From Clostridium tepidum (GTDB lineage Bacteria; Bacillota; Clostridia; Clostridiales; Clostridiaceae): DNA of 64,000 nucleotides. The notes under the pieces were generated by a model. The model did not search any database and was not told the origin of the DNA. It saw only the letters and a list, made by a program, of their open reading frames with translations. The stretch is taken from positions 1-64,000 of the forward strand of contig NZ_MRAE01000008.1 of the NCBI RefSeq assembly GCF_002008345.1, given 5' to 3'. Positions 1 to 8,289 of this stretch are shown here, piece after piece (the stretch's first letter is position 1; every line of letters starts with the position of its first letter). Made by a program: the position numbers and the translations under genes.

Positions 1-206
1 ACTTTAAAATATTGTTAATTTCTTTATTATTATAAATGTTTTTATAAAAAATAATTTGAAAAATTTTTTATTGTTTTTCATGTCCTTTTTATATATTCCA
101 AGATATAGGAAGGATTAAAATCTTTATTTCTATTATTGATGATGATTTACTAAATCGGTTAAAGGGTAAAAATAGTAGTATACCTTTTGTATAACTATTT
201 TAATTA

Positions 207-238
207 AAAGATTTAAAAAGTTATTTTTTTAAATCTTT
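207..238 (-). terminator. Terminator at the end of the xdhC operon
   Basis: The inverted repeat AAAGATTT / AAATCTTT encloses an A/T tract and overlaps the last codons of xdhC. Read on the minus strand it is a weak A+T-rich hairpin followed by T-rich sequence. Bases 1-206 before it show no gene that I can support. Confidence 0.45.
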
Positions 239-1021
239 CATATGATTTAAAGTTCCTTTATTTTTAATCAATAAAATTTCACTTAAAATACTAGCTGCTA
301 TTTCTTCTGGTTTTTCGGAGGCTATATCCAATCCAATTGGAGCGAATACTTTTTTTAAATCTTTTTTAGATACTCCTTTGGCAATTAAATTATTCATAAC
401 GTGAGATGTTTTATTAGAGCTTCCTATCATACCAATATAAGCTGCATTTTTTGAAACTACAGTTTCTAAAGCTAAGGCATCATCTTTATGTCCTCTTGTT
501 ACTATAATAATGTAAGTATTTTTGTTTATAGTATATTCGGATAAAGCTTTATCTACTTTTTCAACTATTATTTCGTTAGCATTAGGGAATCTTTCTCTAT
601 TTGCAAAATCTTTTCTATCATCTATTATTACTGTATAGAAATTTAAAATTTTAGCTATTTTGTGGAGATGAAAAGATATATGACCAGCACCAACTATTAT
701 AAGTTTAGTTTCAGGAGCAAAGACTTTTATGAAACCTTCAGCTTCTCCACCGCACTGCATATCTAGTCCGCTACTTTCGTTTAATTTATATTTAAAATTA
801 CTACTTTTATTATTTTTAATACATTTTATAGATTTATTTATGATTTCATGTTCAATTTTGCCACCGCCCACAGTACCTTGAATTTCTCCATTTTCCCAAA
901 CTGCCATTATGGAGCCAGCTTTACCTGGAGAGGAACCTGAAATATTAGTTAGGGTAACTAAAGCAACTGTATTACCATTATTTATACTTTTATAAATATT
1001 TTTTAAGATATCTTGTTCCAT
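221..1021 (-). CDS. xdhC: XdhC/CoxI family molybdenum hydroxylase maturation factor
   Basis: 266 aa. The N-terminal XdhC/CoxI domain shows GSSPGKAGS (about 29-37), GTVGGGKIE (49-57) and MQCGGEAEGF (88-97). A Rossmann-like C-terminal domain follows, with GAGHIS at 111-116. Family members bind molybdenum cofactor and help sulfurate and insert it into xanthine dehydrogenase-type enzymes. It is the last gene of a four-gene minus-strand operon (yqeC-mocA-yqeB-xdhC) and overlaps the end of yqeB. The ATG has an AGTAGGT ribosome binding site. Its client is probably the Xdh encoded at 16,976-19,534 (inference from context). Confidence 0.88.
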   Translation of the reverse strand: MEQDILKNIYKSINNGNTVALVTLTNISGSSPGKAGSIMAVWENGEIQGTVGGGKIEHEIINKSIKCIKNNKSSNFKYKLNESSGLDMQCGGEAEGFIKVFAPETKLIIVGAGHISFHLHKIAKILNFYTVIIDDRKDFANRERFPNANEIIVEKVDKALSEYTINKNTYIIIVTRGHKDDALALETVVSKNAAYIGMIGSSNKTSHVMNNLIAKGVSKKDLKKVFAPIGLDIASEKPEEIAASILSEILLIKNKGTLNHMKDLKK

Positions 1022-1851
1022 AAATTTGACCTACTTTCTGTGTTTTTATTCATGAAATATAGTATAGCTTCTAATACTCCACCAGCAATATTACGTGCTT
1101 TATCAGAAATAGTATAACAATTTTTAATTTCATGGCATCTAGGATCTACATCAGCTATTTTTAATCCTTTATTTATTTTGCTGCCATCCCTTATAAGCCC
1201 TCTTAATAATCCGCTTATTTCTGTTTTAATTTCTAAATTATTTACATAAGCTAAAATTTCTCCTGAAGATACAAAATCACCGATTTTTCTTACATTTTTA
1301 ATAATTCCTTTGCTAGGGCTATATATAACTCTTTCTTTAGAATATCCTCCAATTTCCCCGGGTATTCCTGTGTTTTTCATAGCTTCTCCTTTTAAGATAA
1401 TTCGTCCTAAATTATGACCTCTCATAGTTTCTATAACAGCATGCACGTCTTTACCAGCATAAAATCCTGGTCCAAGCCCTATAGTTATTTCTGCCATATT
1501 TATTTTTGTACCTAGGTTCTTTTTTGCAAGTATAGCATCTACTAATATTCGAGGTTTGAGAATTTTTATAAATTTTCCATAGGGGTCTACGGTAATAGGA
1601 ATCTTATTATTTTGCCAGCATTTGAATATTTCATTTAAATTACTTACTTTTACAGAAGTAGAGTTTTCGATAGTAAATTTCCCATTATATATAGCTTCGC
1701 TGTAACAGACATTCCTTCTTATAGAGGTGGGATTGTGGGTTTCTAAAACCAATACTTTAAAACCACTTCTATGAAATTTGTGTATAGTTCCAGAAGCTAT
1801 ATCTCCTCCTCCCCTAACAATTACAATATCTTTATATATGTCATTTATCAT
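1003..1851 (-). CDS. yqeB: YqeB, selenium-dependent molybdenum hydroxylase accessory protein (EF2563 family)
   Basis: 282 aa from the ATG at 1851. An upstream in-frame GTG at 1860 is possible, but it abuts the AAGGAT ribosome binding site, so the ATG has better spacing. The N terminus shows a nucleotide-binding-like VIVRGGGDIASG; the middle shows GLGPGFYAGKDVHAVIET. The family occurs with selenium-dependent molybdenum hydroxylases and is thought to help prepare the selenium-containing active site; its exact chemistry is not established to my knowledge. It overlaps both mocA and xdhC, indicating translational coupling. Confidence 0.85.
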   Translation of the reverse strand: MINDIYKDIVIVRGGGDIASGTIHKFHRSGFKVLVLETHNPTSIRRNVCYSEAIYNGKFTIENSTSVKVSNLNEIFKCWQNNKIPITVDPYGKFIKILKPRILVDAILAKKNLGTKINMAEITIGLGPGFYAGKDVHAVIETMRGHNLGRIILKGEAMKNTGIPGEIGGYSKERVIYSPSKGIIKNVRKIGDFVSSGEILAYVNNLEIKTEISGLLRGLIRDGSKINKGLKIADVDPRCHEIKNCYTISDKARNIAGGVLEAILYFMNKNTESRSNLWNKIS

Positions 1852-2443
1852 AACTATCACATCCTTGGTACAAATTTTTTTTTATATATTCATAATCCTC
1901 TGGAGTATCAATATCAAACAAAGAATATCTATTCTTTAAGTCTACAAATAGAATTTTGTTCATATGATTATTTATGATAATTTTACCGCCTATATCTCCT
2001 TGTAAATTAAGCAATTCATTTTTGAATTTTTCAGGAAATATAGTAGGGGAGCCAACTGTGTTTTTGTATTTAGGAATTACTATATAGTCATTATTATTTA
2101 TAAATTTATTCAATAATAAGTTAATGGTATGTGAATCTAATAATGGTTGATCACCAGTAAAAAACATATAGCCTTTTGCTGAAGATGTATTTAAAATGCC
2201 TAATTTTATAGATTGACTTTGGCCTTTATAAGGTTTTGTATTTAAAATAGTTAAAATATTCTTATTTTTAGCTATATCTAAAACTTTTTTTTCTTGCCCA
2301 ACTAAGATTATTTCATTGAATTTACATTTTGTAATTGCATCTATAACATGTTCTATTATTGGTTTTTCTTTTAGTGGTAACATTAATTTGTTTTTTCCCA
2401 TTCTAGTTGAGTAGCCTGAAGCCATTATTATAGCATTCACCAT
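1841..2443 (-). CDS. mocA: Molybdenum cofactor nucleotidyltransferase, MocA/YgfJ family
   Basis: 200 aa with a GT-A / NTP-transferase fold. ASGYSTRMGKNKLMLPL at 8-24 is the nucleotide-binding signature (usually GxSxRMGxxK) and TGDQPL is the metal-binding loop. MocA-type enzymes add CMP (or another nucleotide) to molybdopterin to give the dinucleotide cofactor used by xanthine dehydrogenase-like enzymes. The start has a clear TTGGAGG site. It lies between yqeC and yqeB, overlapping yqeB. Which nucleotide it transfers cannot be told from sequence. Confidence 0.85.
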   Translation of the reverse strand: MVNAIIMASGYSTRMGKNKLMLPLKEKPIIEHVIDAITKCKFNEIILVGQEKKVLDIAKNKNILTILNTKPYKGQSQSIKLGILNTSSAKGYMFFTGDQPLLDSHTINLLLNKFINNNDYIVIPKYKNTVGSPTIFPEKFKNELLNLQGDIGGKIIINNHMNKILFVDLKNRYSLFDIDTPEDYEYIKKNLYQGCDSYDK

Positions 2444-2457
2444 AGTAAGCCTCCAAT

Positions 2458-3195
2458 TTAAAATGATATTAAATCATATTTTTTTTCTTTTAAGCTTCCT
2501 ATAACTATTTTATCTATAAATAAGTTAGAAATATTTAAAATATGTTCTATTAATTCATAGGATAAAAAAGCGTCCTGTTGATTTTCAACTTTATTTATGA
2601 ATAATATTTTTTCGCCTAAAGAATCTTTAAAGAGTCCTAATGGATGAGTTATTAAAGAACTTATCATAGGTATAGATATTTTTTTACCTAACTTTCCATT
2701 AGTTATTTTTAAAAAATAAGATACTCTATGAACGTTAAAGTCATTTACTATTTTATTTATACAACTTATATCTAATACTCCTATAGTTTTATTTGTATTT
2801 TTACATATAACAGGTTCATCGTCTTTCCAACCTTTAATAGGCTTTTTTTTAGAGCCATCTGCTTCTATTAAAGAATAATCGAAGTGTTTAAACTTTTTAT
2901 CTAAAAAATTTTTACCAAAACCTATTAATTTATTATCATTATTTATATATTTACCATATACATATACACCATTTGGTTTAAGATGATCATATATATAGCA
3001 ATTTTTTTCTCCAATACACATAAAATCGTAGTATATTTTATTAGGATTGTATATCTTTGTGGTAGTTGTTAATAGAACTTTGTTATTATTTCTTAATTCT
3101 TCTGATAAATTAAACATTAGAGATGTTTTTCCACCAGCACCAACTATGGATATAACAGACCCTCTTTTTAAGTTTAATATATTTGAAATAAGCAT
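2458..3195 (-). CDS. yqeC: YqeC, putative selenium-dependent hydroxylase accessory protein
   Basis: 245 aa. A P-loop-like GAGGKTS (19-25) follows a hydrophobic strand, and LIEADGSKKKPIKGW in the middle is typical of YqeC. The family is found almost only beside yqeB and selenium-dependent molybdenum hydroxylases; its role in making or inserting the labile selenium is inferred from that association. It is the first gene of the minus-strand operon. The start has an AGAGGT site, and a sigma-54 promoter lies about 40 bases upstream. Confidence 0.83.
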   Translation of the reverse strand: MLISNILNLKRGSVISIVGAGGKTSLMFNLSEELRNNNKVLLTTTTKIYNPNKIYYDFMCIGEKNCYIYDHLKPNGVYVYGKYINNDNKLIGFGKNFLDKKFKHFDYSLIEADGSKKKPIKGWKDDEPVICKNTNKTIGVLDISCINKIVNDFNVHRVSYFLKITNGKLGKKISIPMISSLITHPLGLFKDSLGEKILFINKVENQQDAFLSYELIEHILNISNLFIDKIVIGSLKEKKYDLISF

Positions 3196-3563
3196 ATTTA
3201 CCTCTATAATATAAAGTTATTTTTCTAAAATAATTGAAGCAATAAATATGCCAAGGGTATTTATTTATAAATTAAAATAAATGATATAAAAATACTAAGG
3301 CATAGTATTTTTGTAAAATAAATTGTAATATGTATAAACAGAAATAAAAAAGTAGAATTATTAAAATGATAAATATTTATAATAGTGATAAATTAGATAT
3401 AGCTTAGTTTTTTATGATATATGTATATATAAATTATCTTATTGATAAATGAAATAGTTAAAAATTGTTTATGTTTACATTTAATTGTGATAAAATAATT
3501 TTATTAGATATATTGAAGTCTGTTGTATAAAGAATAAAAATATTATTTAAGGAATGATATAAA
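3196..3563. other. Divergent control region between yqeC and the sigma-54 activator
   Basis: This 368-bp A+T-rich gap has no gene. It holds the minus-strand sigma-54 promoter and three direct copies of TGATAAAT at 3367-3374, 3386-3393 and 3443-3450. These are half-sites of the inverted repeats found before ygeX and ygeW and could be activator binding sites 110-200 bases upstream of the promoter. No clear sigma-A promoter for the activator was identified. Confidence 0.55.
3238..3253 (-). promoter_or_regulatory. Sigma-54 promoter for the yqeC-mocA-yqeB-xdhC operon
   Basis: On the minus strand the sequence is TGGCATATTTATTGCT: a -24 TGGCAT, five bases, and a -12 TTGCT. It has the same core and spacing as the promoters at 5549 and 9898. 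It sits about 43 bases before the yqeC ATG, and the divergent sigma-54 activator gene lies on its other side. Confidence 0.85.
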
Positions 3564-5327
3564 ATGAAGGGTTCTACATTATTATCAATTCAGGATACAG
3601 TAGCTAAATATGCAAATATAATTTCAAGTGTAATAAACGTAGATGTTGAAATTGTAGATAAAAATTTGTGTAGAATTGCAGGAACAGGTATTTATAAAGA
3701 TGCAATAAACAAAGATATATCAAAAGAAGGATATGTATATGATCATGTTATAAAAACTGGAGGTAAACAAATAATAAAAAATCCAGGACACCATTATTTG
3801 TGCAAAAAATGTAATCATAAGGACAATTGTTTAGAAAAAATGCTAGTTTGCACACCCATAATCTTAAATAAAGATATTATAGGTGTAATAGGTCTTGTAT
3901 GCTCAAAGGAGAGCCAAAGAAATTATTTTCTAGAAAATTTTGATTCATATATTGAAATGTTAGATCAAATAGCTGATTTTATAAGTACTAAATCATATGA
4001 GCATCTTGAGATTGAAAGAAGCCATATGATGGTAAATTTATTGAATCAAATAATAGATAGTGTAGATAAAGGTGTTTTAGTTACTAAAAATGATGAAATA
4101 GTTCACATGAATGCAAGTGCTATAAAGCAACTTAAATTGAAAGATAATAATATAAATAAAAAAGTAACTATATCTTCTACTAGTGAATATGCAATGGGTG
4201 GAGAAGTATATACTATAGTTATAAATAATCAAAAATTTAAACTTATGGGTAAAATTATACCGGTTTTTCCCGTATTATCATCCTATGACAAAATATTTGT
4301 ATTTGAAGAAATAAAACATTTAAAATCTAAAATATGTAAGGTTAGTGGTGGAAGAGAAGTTATAAAAGTTGAAGATATTATTGGTGAGTCAAAAGCTATG
4401 ATTGAACTTAAAAATAGGATTAAAAAGATTGCTTCATCAAGTTCTACAGTTCTTATAACTGGAGAAAGTGGTACAGGTAAAGAAGTGATTGCACGAGCTA
4501 TACATTGTGAAAGTGATAAAAATACTAATCCTTTTATAGCCATAAACTGTGGTGCTATACCAGATGCTCTTTTAGAAAGTGAATTATTTGGATATGTAAG
4601 AGGAGCTTTTAGCGGAGCAGATCCAAATGGAAGAGTAGGAAAATTTGAATTGGCCAATAATGGAATAATATTTTTAGATGAAATAGGTGATATGCCTTTA
4701 TATCTTCAAGTAAAAATTTTAAGAGTACTTCAGGAAAGAAAATTAGTAAGAATAGGATCTAATCATTTGATAGATTTAGATATAAGAGTTATAGCAGCTA
4801 CTAATAAGGATTTAAAAAAGCTAATAAAAGAAAATAAGTTTAGAGAAGATTTGTATTATAGGCTCAATGTTATTCCGTTAAATATACCACCTTTAAGAGA
4901 GAGAAAAGAAGATATAGAACTTCTTATGGAAATGTTAATAAAAAAATATAATAAATTATTTGGTAAATCTGTTTATAAAGTTGATAAACAGTGCAGAGAT
5001 ATATTAGTGAATTATCCTTGGTATGGTAATGTAAGAGAACTTGAAAATGCTGTAGAGTTTATGATAAATATGGCAGATGATAGTGGGGTAGTAACTGCAA
5101 ATATGCTTCCACCTAGTATAGTAGAGAATAAGAATACTCAAATTTATGGTACAAGCACAGATGAAGATATAAGACCTTTAAAAGAAATAGAGAAAGAGTA
5201 TATTTTAAAAGCTTTAGACATATATGGGTATGATACTAGAGGGAAACAACTGGCAGCAAAGCGATTAGGAATAGGTATAGCTACTCTGTATAGAAAATTA
5301 GATGAGATGAAGCATTTATCAAAATGA
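3564..5327 (+). CDS. Sigma-54-dependent transcriptional activator of the purine cluster
   Basis: 587 aa. The N-terminal sensory region carries four cysteines (80, 83, 89, 96: CKKC..C..C), perhaps a metal or redox site. A PAS-like middle follows, then an AAA+ domain with Walker A GESGTGKE (300-307) and Walker B FLDEIGD (370-376), and a C-terminal Fis-type helix-turn-helix (about 560-585). The sigma-54 contact loop reads GAFSGA (347-352) instead of GAFTGA. It is transcribed away from the maturation operon and lies amid three sigma-54 promoters, so it very probably controls them. The inducer is unknown; a purine such as urate or xanthine is a guess from context. Its stop codon lies inside a TTATCA/TGATAA repeat. 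Confidence 0.9.
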   Translation: MKGSTLLSIQDTVAKYANIISSVINVDVEIVDKNLCRIAGTGIYKDAINKDISKEGYVYDHVIKTGGKQIIKNPGHHYLCKKCNHKDNCLEKMLVCTPIILNKDIIGVIGLVCSKESQRNYFLENFDSYIEMLDQIADFISTKSYEHLEIERSHMMVNLLNQIIDSVDKGVLVTKNDEIVHMNASAIKQLKLKDNNINKKVTISSTSEYAMGGEVYTIVINNQKFKLMGKIIPVFPVLSSYDKIFVFEEIKHLKSKICKVSGGREVIKVEDIIGESKAMIELKNRIKKIASSSSTVLITGESGTGKEVIARAIHCESDKNTNPFIAINCGAIPDALLESELFGYVRGAFSGADPNGRVGKFELANNGIIFLDEIGDMPLYLQVKILRVLQERKLVRIGSNHLIDLDIRVIAATNKDLKKLIKENKFREDLYYRLNVIPLNIPPLRERKEDIELLMEMLIKKYNKLFGKSVYKVDKQCRDILVNYPWYGNVRELENAVEFMINMADDSGVVTANMLPPSIVENKNTQIYGTSTDEDIRPLKEIEKEYILKALDIYGYDTRGKQLAAKRLGIGIATLYRKLDEMKHLSK

Positions 5328-5332
5328 TAAAT
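5314..5332. promoter_or_regulatory. Putative activator binding site upstream of ygeX
   Basis: A perfect inverted repeat ATTTATCA-AAA-TGATAAAT overlaps the stop codon of the activator gene, about 220 bases upstream of the ygeX sigma-54 promoter. A weaker copy, TTATC-GTAAT-GATAA, is at 5375-5389. The same motif recurs at 9741 and inside the palindrome at 9804, which suggests a shared enhancer site. Confidence 0.6.
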
Positions 5333-5548
5333 TTTTAACATTAATTAGGTTTAAAAGTAATAAAAATATGTATTTTATCGTAATGATAATTAATTATTAT
5401 ATTGATAACAAAACTATATATTTTTAAATAATAAGAGATGCAAAGCATATAATGGGCTTTGTATTTTTTTATTTTAATAAAGTATTTTTATTTTAGGTAA
5501 GTATCATCTAGTTTAGAATTTTATATTCATAAGAAATAGTTAAAATTT

Positions 5549-5564
5549 TGGCACAAGTATTGCT
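5549..5564 (+). promoter_or_regulatory. Sigma-54 promoter for ygeX-permease-hydA
   Basis: TGGCACAAGTATTGCT matches the -24/-12 consensus TGGCAC-N5-TTGC[A/T] exactly. It lies 42 bases before the ygeX ATG and downstream of two candidate enhancer repeats. Confidence 0.9.
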
Positions 5565-5605
5565 TATGAATATAGACAAAGTAAAAAAAGAAAAGAGGTA
5601 TTATT

Positions 5606-6817
5606 ATGAGTAAAAGCATAAAATGGAAAAACAACAGTATGAAAGGAGTGACAGATAAAGCATCTGTTGAATTTTTAGGAGAAAAAGAAATAAAAAAAGC
5701 GAGAGATTTTCATCAAAGCTTCCCACAATTTACAAAGACTCCTTTAGTAAATTTAAATAATTTAGCAAAATATTTAGGGGTAGCTGGAGTATATGTAAAG
5801 GATGAATCTTACCGCTTTGGATTAAATGCTTTTAAAGTATTGGGTGGTTCTTTCTCTATGGGTAAATATTTAGCCAAGAGATTAGGAAAAGATATATCAG
5901 AATTAAGTTATCAAAAACTTACTTCAGAAGAAGTAAGAAAAAAACTTGGTGATATAACATTTATTACAGCTACAGATGGTAACCATGGTCGTGGAGTAGC
6001 ATGGACTGCAACTCAATTAAATCAAAAATCAATAGTTTATATGCCAAAGGGATCTTCATTAACACGTCTTGAAAATATAAGAAAAGAAGGAGCTAAAGCC
6101 TCTATAACTGAGTTCAACTATGATGACGCAGTAAGACTTGCAGCTTCAGAGGCAAAAGAAAATGGATGGGTTATGGTTCAAGATACTGCTTGGGAAGGAT
6201 ATGAGGAAATACCTACTTGGATAATGCAAGGGTACGGAACTATGGCATCAGAAGCATTAGAACAGCTAAGAGAATTAAATGTAGAAAAACCTACACATAT
6301 ATTTGTTCAAGCTGGAGTTGGATCTTTAGCAGGTGCTGTTCAAGGATATTTTGCTTCAGTATTTAAAGATGAATGTCCAACAACTGTAATAGTAGAAGCT
6401 GATGAAGCAGATTGTTTATATAGATCAGCAGTAGCTGGAGATGGAAAGCCAAGGGCAGTAACTGGGGATATGCCTACTATAATGGCTGGGCTTGCATGTG
6501 GAGAAGTTAATACTATAGGATGGAAAGTACTAAAATCTTATAGTTCAACTTTTGTATCATGTCCAGATTGGGTTTCAGCAAATGGCATGAGAATTTTGGG
6601 AAATCCTATTAAAGAAGATAAAAGAATAATATCAGGAGAGTCAGGAGCAGTAACAGCAGGATTATTAAATGCTATAATGACAAACGATGATATGAAAGAA
6701 TTAAGAGAAGAACTAAAATTAGATGAAAATTCAAGAATACTTTTATTTAGTACTGAAGGGGATACAGATCCAGATAAATATAGAAAAATTGTTTGGAATG
6801 GTGAGTATTCAAAATAA
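5606..6817 (+). CDS. ygeX: Diaminopropionate ammonia-lyase (YgeX)
   Basis: 403 aa, a fold-type II PLP enzyme that splits 2,3-diaminopropionate into pyruvate and ammonia. The PLP lysine is K77 in NAFKVLGGS, the same position as in E. coli YgeX. TDGNHGRGVAW is the substrate-side loop and a glycine-rich phosphate loop (QAGVGSLAGAV) follows. The start has an AAAGAGGT site. It is the first gene behind a sigma-54 promoter and is followed 22 bases later by the permease. In urate/purine-degrading gut bacteria it belongs to the conserved cluster, where it would act late in breaking down the opened purine skeleton (pathway position inferred). Confidence 0.92.
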   Translation: MSKSIKWKNNSMKGVTDKASVEFLGEKEIKKARDFHQSFPQFTKTPLVNLNNLAKYLGVAGVYVKDESYRFGLNAFKVLGGSFSMGKYLAKRLGKDISELSYQKLTSEEVRKKLGDITFITATDGNHGRGVAWTATQLNQKSIVYMPKGSSLTRLENIRKEGAKASITEFNYDDAVRLAASEAKENGWVMVQDTAWEGYEEIPTWIMQGYGTMASEALEQLRELNVEKPTHIFVQAGVGSLAGAVQGYFASVFKDECPTTVIVEADEADCLYRSAVAGDGKPRAVTGDMPTIMAGLACGEVNTIGWKVLKSYSSTFVSCPDWVSANGMRILGNPIKEDKRIISGESGAVTAGLLNAIMTNDDMKELREELKLDENSRILLFSTEGDTDPDKYRKIVWNGEYSK

Positions 6818-6838
6818 AAAAAATATGGGGGTATAAAA

Positions 6839-8212
6839 ATGGATAATAAAGTAAATAAAGCAATATCTCCTGTTGATGAAGTACTTCCAGCACAGCAACT
6901 ATTTATTTTAGGTTTACAACATGTATTGGCCATGTGTGCAGGTGCAGTTGCTGTTCCTCTAATAGTAGGAGGAGCACTAAATTTATCTATAGATCAAACA
7001 ATATTTCTTATAAATGCAGATCTTTTTGTAGCAGGTATAGCAACTTTAGTACAATCTTTAGGAATTAAAAACTTTATTGGGGCAAAAGTTCCTATTATTG
7101 AAGGAGCAAGTTTTGCTTCTGTATCTGCTATGTTAGCTATTGCAAATACTTATCCAGGGGATCCTATTACAGGTATTACAACTATTTTTGGAGCTACATT
7201 TGTAGCTGGATTGTTTTGTTTTATTATGGCACCTTTTTTTGGAAAGCTCATAAGATTTTTCCCTAAGGTAGTAACGGGTACTGTAATAACTATAATAGGA
7301 ATTTCATTGCTTCCAGTGGCAGTGAGATGGTGTGCAGGTAATGATGTAAAGTCTCCTACATTTGCTAGCCCTAAAAATATTTTGTTAGCTTTATTTGTTT
7401 TAATTTTGATTTTAATTATGTATAAATTTTTCAAAGGAATTTTAGGAAATATATCTATACTATTAGGGATAGTTGTAGGAACTATTATTGCTTCAATGTT
7501 AGGAATGTCCGATTTTACTAGAGTTCATAGTTCAGGGTGGATTAATATAAATATTCCTTTATATTTTGGTGCTTTTAAATTTGACTTGACAGCTATAATT
7601 TCAATGATATTAGTTATGTTAGTTATGATGACAGAAGCTACAGGAAATATGATAGCTATACACGAAATGGTTGGAAAAGATATTGATGATAAAAATTTAA
7701 CTAGAGGTCTTAGAACAGATGGATTTGCTACAATGATTGCAGGTATATTTAATACCTTTCCTCATACTGCTTTTGGTCAAAATGTAGGGCTTGTAAATTT
7801 GACCGGTGTAAAAAGTCGTTATGTAGTAGCAGCTTCAGGTGGAATTTTAATATTATTAGGGTTATTTCCAAAAGCTGGAGCAATAGTTGCATCCATACCA
7901 TATCCTGTTCTTGGAGGAGCCGGCATAGCTATGTTTGGTATGGTAGCTTCAGGCGGAATTTCAAGTCTTGGGCAAGTTGAATTTAAAGGAACTAAAAATG
8001 GAATGATAGTAGCAGTGAGCATTGGTCTTGCTATGATTCCTTTAGCGGTACCAACTTTTTATAGTAAATTTCCTAAATGGGTGGAAACTCTTTTCCACAG
8101 TGGTATAACAACTGGGAGTTTAACAGCAATACTTTTAAATTTATTTTTTAATGAACTTGGAAAGAATAAAGGTTTATCAATAAAAGAGGAAAAAGGAATA
8201 GCTGTAAAGTAG
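6839..8212 (+). CDS. Purine permease, NCS2/NAT family (UraA/XanQ type)
   Basis: 457 aa integral membrane protein with about 12-14 hydrophobic segments. The NAT signature appears as GQNVGLVNLTGVKSR (Q-N-x-G-x-x-x-x-T). NCS2 proteins import xanthine, urate or uracil with protons. The location inside a purine degradation operon favours xanthine or urate, but the exact substrate cannot be read from sequence. ATGGGGGT precedes the start with good spacing. Confidence 0.9.
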   Translation: MDNKVNKAISPVDEVLPAQQLFILGLQHVLAMCAGAVAVPLIVGGALNLSIDQTIFLINADLFVAGIATLVQSLGIKNFIGAKVPIIEGASFASVSAMLAIANTYPGDPITGITTIFGATFVAGLFCFIMAPFFGKLIRFFPKVVTGTVITIIGISLLPVAVRWCAGNDVKSPTFASPKNILLALFVLILILIMYKFFKGILGNISILLGIVVGTIIASMLGMSDFTRVHSSGWININIPLYFGAFKFDLTAIISMILVMLVMMTEATGNMIAIHEMVGKDIDDKNLTRGLRTDGFATMIAGIFNTFPHTAFGQNVGLVNLTGVKSRYVVAASGGILILLGLFPKAGAIVASIPYPVLGGAGIAMFGMVASGGISSLGQVEFKGTKNGMIVAVSIGLAMIPLAVPTFYSKFPKWVETLFHSGITTGSLTAILLNLFFNELGKNKGLSIKEEKGIAVK

Positions 8213-8289
8213 ATATGGATGATAAAGAAATAAAAAATATATAAAAAACTATTTTTCATAATATTCACAAAAGGAGATGCGATTTTACA

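Noticed and set aside
3363-3450. TGATAAAT repeats as a CRISPR-like or iteron array
   Set aside because: Only three short copies, uneven spacing, no replication or cas gene; better explained as activator half-sites.
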